NCBI GenBank assembly: GCA_965226805.1
Contig: CBDDDW010000029.1
Location: 310,001 to 374,000, forward strand
Length of the DNA stretch: 64,000 nucleotides
Source: CBDDDW01 sp965226805
GTDB taxonomy: Bacteria; Chloroflexota; Dehalococcoidia; Lucifugimonadales; JAGWBF01
Reading direction: 5' to 3'
Position 1 is the first letter of the stretch. Every line of letters starts with the position of its first letter. Under the pieces are notes generated by a model. The model was not told where the DNA came from and made no database searches. It worked only from the letters and a program-made list of their open reading frames with translations. Shown here one piece after another: positions 62,616 through 64,000 of the stretch. The position numbers and the translations under genes are program-made.

Positions 62616-63593
62616 TCATCTGGCGCCGTTTTCTCCGGACGAACTTGTGGCCATGTTCAAGAGCCTGGCCGCCAGAGAGCGGGATATCCTGGCGTAGGTT
62701 TTCCAGTTGAGGGGAGTCTCCTTCAGGGCCGCGCCACAATAAGCCAGCGCTCCATTTCTGCCCCACCAGGAAGTCGTGTTACGTGCGGCGCCGGCGTATC
62801 GTGTGGCTCTCTCCCTCCGGAGCAGCATTCGTGGCAAAGGGGAGCCCTCCCCTTCGAGCGCTCGAAAATGTGCGTCCAGTAGATAAAGCGTGTGCGCTAG
62901 ATGAACACCTGAGCTTGAAGAATGGCTTTGGGGATGCAGCCGGAATTCCCCGAGGTACTGGCGCAGGAAGTGAAACCGGCAGACCCTGGAGAGGCGCAGC
63001 CACAGGTCGTAATCTTCCACGCCGGCCAGGTTAGGGTCTTGGGAAAATCCTTCAACTTTCACCAGGAAGTCCCGGCGGACCACTGTAGCGGAGGTGGATA
63101 AGCGGCACCCGTTCAGTAGCAAGAATCTGTACATATCCTCGTGGTAGGGCCCATACCTCAGGGAGTAGGCAACACGCCCCTCTCTGACCGCGTACTCGTC
63201 GTGGCACACAATCCCAACTTCAGGGTTCTCAGTCCACGTTTCATGAACGCGCTGGAGTTTCTCCGGGTACCAGGTGTCGTCCGAGTCTAGAAAAGCCACG
63301 AAAGGCGCCTGGGTCTCGCTTATACCAAAATTTCGGGATATGCCGATTACGCCCTGATTGTGCACCTGATGGAGGCTTATCCGCGGGTCCCTGAACGACT
63401 CTACGACCTCGGCGGTGTGATCAGTCGAAGAGTTGTCTATGACCGCTATCTCGAAACGCTGGCAGGTCTGCTTTAGAACGGAGCGGAGCGCGTCGCCGAG
63501 GAAGTCCGCCTGGTTGTATGTGGGAATCACAACGCTGAAGATGGCGCCGCCGGTCTCCGAAGAGCTTGCATGGTCCTCTACCGGGAATCGCAC
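62616..63593 (-). CDS. Family 2 glycosyltransferase
   Basis: This protein of about 325 residues is a GT-A inverting glycosyltransferase: FSVVIPTYNQADFLGDALRS, IAVIDNSSTDHTAEVVESF, the metal DxD in VAFLDSDDTWYPEKLQRV, and the acceptor-side segment LAGVEDYDLWLRLSRVCRF, close to the catalytic ED motif. I start at GTG 63593, which overlaps the stop of the upstream epimerase by 16 bases; the open frame goes back to 63797 but inside that gene and with no GT homology. It is part of the polysaccharide operon. Confidence 0.88.
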   Translation of the reverse strand: MRFPVEDHASSSETGGAIFSVVIPTYNQADFLGDALRSVLKQTCQRFEIAVIDNSSTDHTAEVVESFRDPRISLHQVHNQGVIGISRNFGISETQAPFVAFLDSDDTWYPEKLQRVHETWTENPEVGIVCHDEYAVREGRVAYSLRYGPYHEDMYRFLLLNGCRLSTSATVVRRDFLVKVEGFSQDPNLAGVEDYDLWLRLSRVCRFHFLRQYLGEFRLHPQSHSSSSGVHLAHTLYLLDAHFRALEGEGSPLPRMLLRRERATRYAGAARNTTSWWGRNGALAYCGAALKETPLNWKTYARISRSLAARLLNMATSSSGENGAR

Positions 63594-64000
63594 AGCGTGA
63601 GCGTCCTGAGGATCTCCTCGTCCAGGTTGTGCTCGGGAGTAAATTCCATGGTCTTGAGCTTTCCTACACCGAAGCGCACCGGATGCCACGAGTCTGGGCT
63701 GTCGCCATCGCCGGTGACAATGGAAAGCGAGCTGCCATACCTGGCCTCGTACACATCGGCGATGCGGCTCGATAGTTGCAGGATAGACATTGAACACTCA
63801 CCGCCCAGGTTGAAAAGCCCGTCTTCCCAGGAGCCTGAGGGCAACAACAGGAAATGCTCGACGGCTCTGGCCACGTCTTTAATGGAGATGAAGTCCCGCT
63901 GGGGCCGCCCCGAGGAGGTCAGCTCCAGACGCCCGTTCTCTGCGGCCTGGCGGCACAGGTCGCTGAACGCGAGGGACCAGCAGTTCGCTCCGATGTCCAT
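63578..64000 (-). CDS. NAD-dependent epimerase/dehydratase, C-terminal part (5' end outside window)
   Basis: The last 140 residues of an extended SDR sugar epimerase/dehydratase are visible: ELTSSGRPQRDFISIKDVAR, then AVEHFLLL and DGLFNLGGECSMSILQLSSR. The QRDFISIKDVARA segment is the usual C-terminal substrate-side motif of UDP- or CDP-sugar epimerases. The Rossmann NAD motif must lie beyond position 64000, so the ATG at the very edge is probably internal. It is transcribed into the GT2 gene with 16 bases overlap. Confidence 0.8.
   Translation of the reverse strand: MDIGANCWSLAFSDLCRQAAENGRLELTSSGRPQRDFISIKDVARAVEHFLLLPSGSWEDGLFNLGGECSMSILQLSSRIADVYEARYGSSLSIVTGDGDSPDSWHPVRFGVGKLKTMEFTPEHNLDEEILRTLTLCDSR

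Noticed and set aside
1..64000. CRISPR array
   Set aside because: The direct repeats found are pairs or dispersed units; nowhere are there three or more regularly spaced repeats with unique spacers.
1..64000. tRNA or rRNA genes
   Set aside because: I saw no GTTCRANNC T-loop with matching acceptor stems in the gaps and no rRNA conserved segments; a tRNAscan/Infernal run would be decisive.

Overview
The window looks like a chromosome segment of an uncultured bacterium, most plausibly Chloroflexota (Dehalococcoidia / SAR202-like). This is inference from gene content: a reductive-dehalogenase-like iron-sulfur protein, a DUF1461 membrane protein, many amidohydrolase-2 and luciferase-like (LLM) enzymes, a formamidase, and intergenic repeats of a type seen in such genomes. 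There is no rRNA or other phylogenetic marker. I found no tRNA, rRNA, CRISPR array or phage module.

Layout. 1-14.6 kb: an RdhA-like protein cut by the left edge, two small unknown proteins, an ECF sigma/anti-sigma pair, then small-molecule catabolic genes: amidase, SnoaL-like protein, cysteine synthase, MmgE/PrpD, Asp/Glu racemase-superfamily protein, three PuuE-like deacetylase-fold hydrolases, an SDR and a DUF309 protein. 14.7-18.5 kb: a scar with an IS1380 transposase, a 5'-truncated integrase-type transposase carrying a 58-bp direct repeat, and a hemerythrin gene that has lost its 5' end. 18.5-21.6 kb: an ETF-ubiquinone-oxidoreductase-like flavoprotein lacking one iron-sulfur cysteine, and a class III aminotransferase with a one-base frameshift. 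21.9-41.8 kb: a catabolic island. A near-consensus sigma-70 promoter precedes amidohydrolase, DUF1800, DUF1501 and NHL-propeller genes. The DUF1800-NHL part occurs again in inverted orientation at 37.2-39.6 kb without DUF1501. Between the copies lie a formamidase, two more amidohydrolases, two cupins, an LLM enzyme, an alpha/beta hydrolase, an alcohol dehydrogenase and another NHL protein. A second LLM enzyme and MazG follow. 42-46.4 kb: DUF1461 and FmdB-like genes, then an intact IS3 element next to a frameshifted IS1380 transposase. 46.7-47.9 kb: a fourth amidohydrolase.

48-64 kb: a surface-polysaccharide locus, all on the minus strand: glycosyltransferases (two GT4, one GT2), a D-glucuronyl C5-epimerase-like protein, UDP-GlcNAc 2-epimerase, a fused dehydrogenase-Gfo/Idh protein, asparagine synthetase, two nucleotide-sugar epimerases, a DegT aminotransferase, a CelD/FemAB-like acyltransferase, a NodB deacetylase and an APS kinase. 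Uronate epimerisation together with PAPS supply suggests a sulfated, glycosaminoglycan-like polymer; this is inference, because no sulfotransferase is visible here. Several genes overlap by 4 nt, and one appears to start with CTG.

Intergenic space is rich in repeats: a three-copy MITE-like element with terminal inverted repeats, GCATGC-centred palindromes, GTCATTCTGA/GAAGAATCT units and CCCTCTCCC hairpins. The catabolic genes would act on amides, cyclic amides, esters and aromatic or other small organics; the polysaccharide genes would build the cell surface or capsule.
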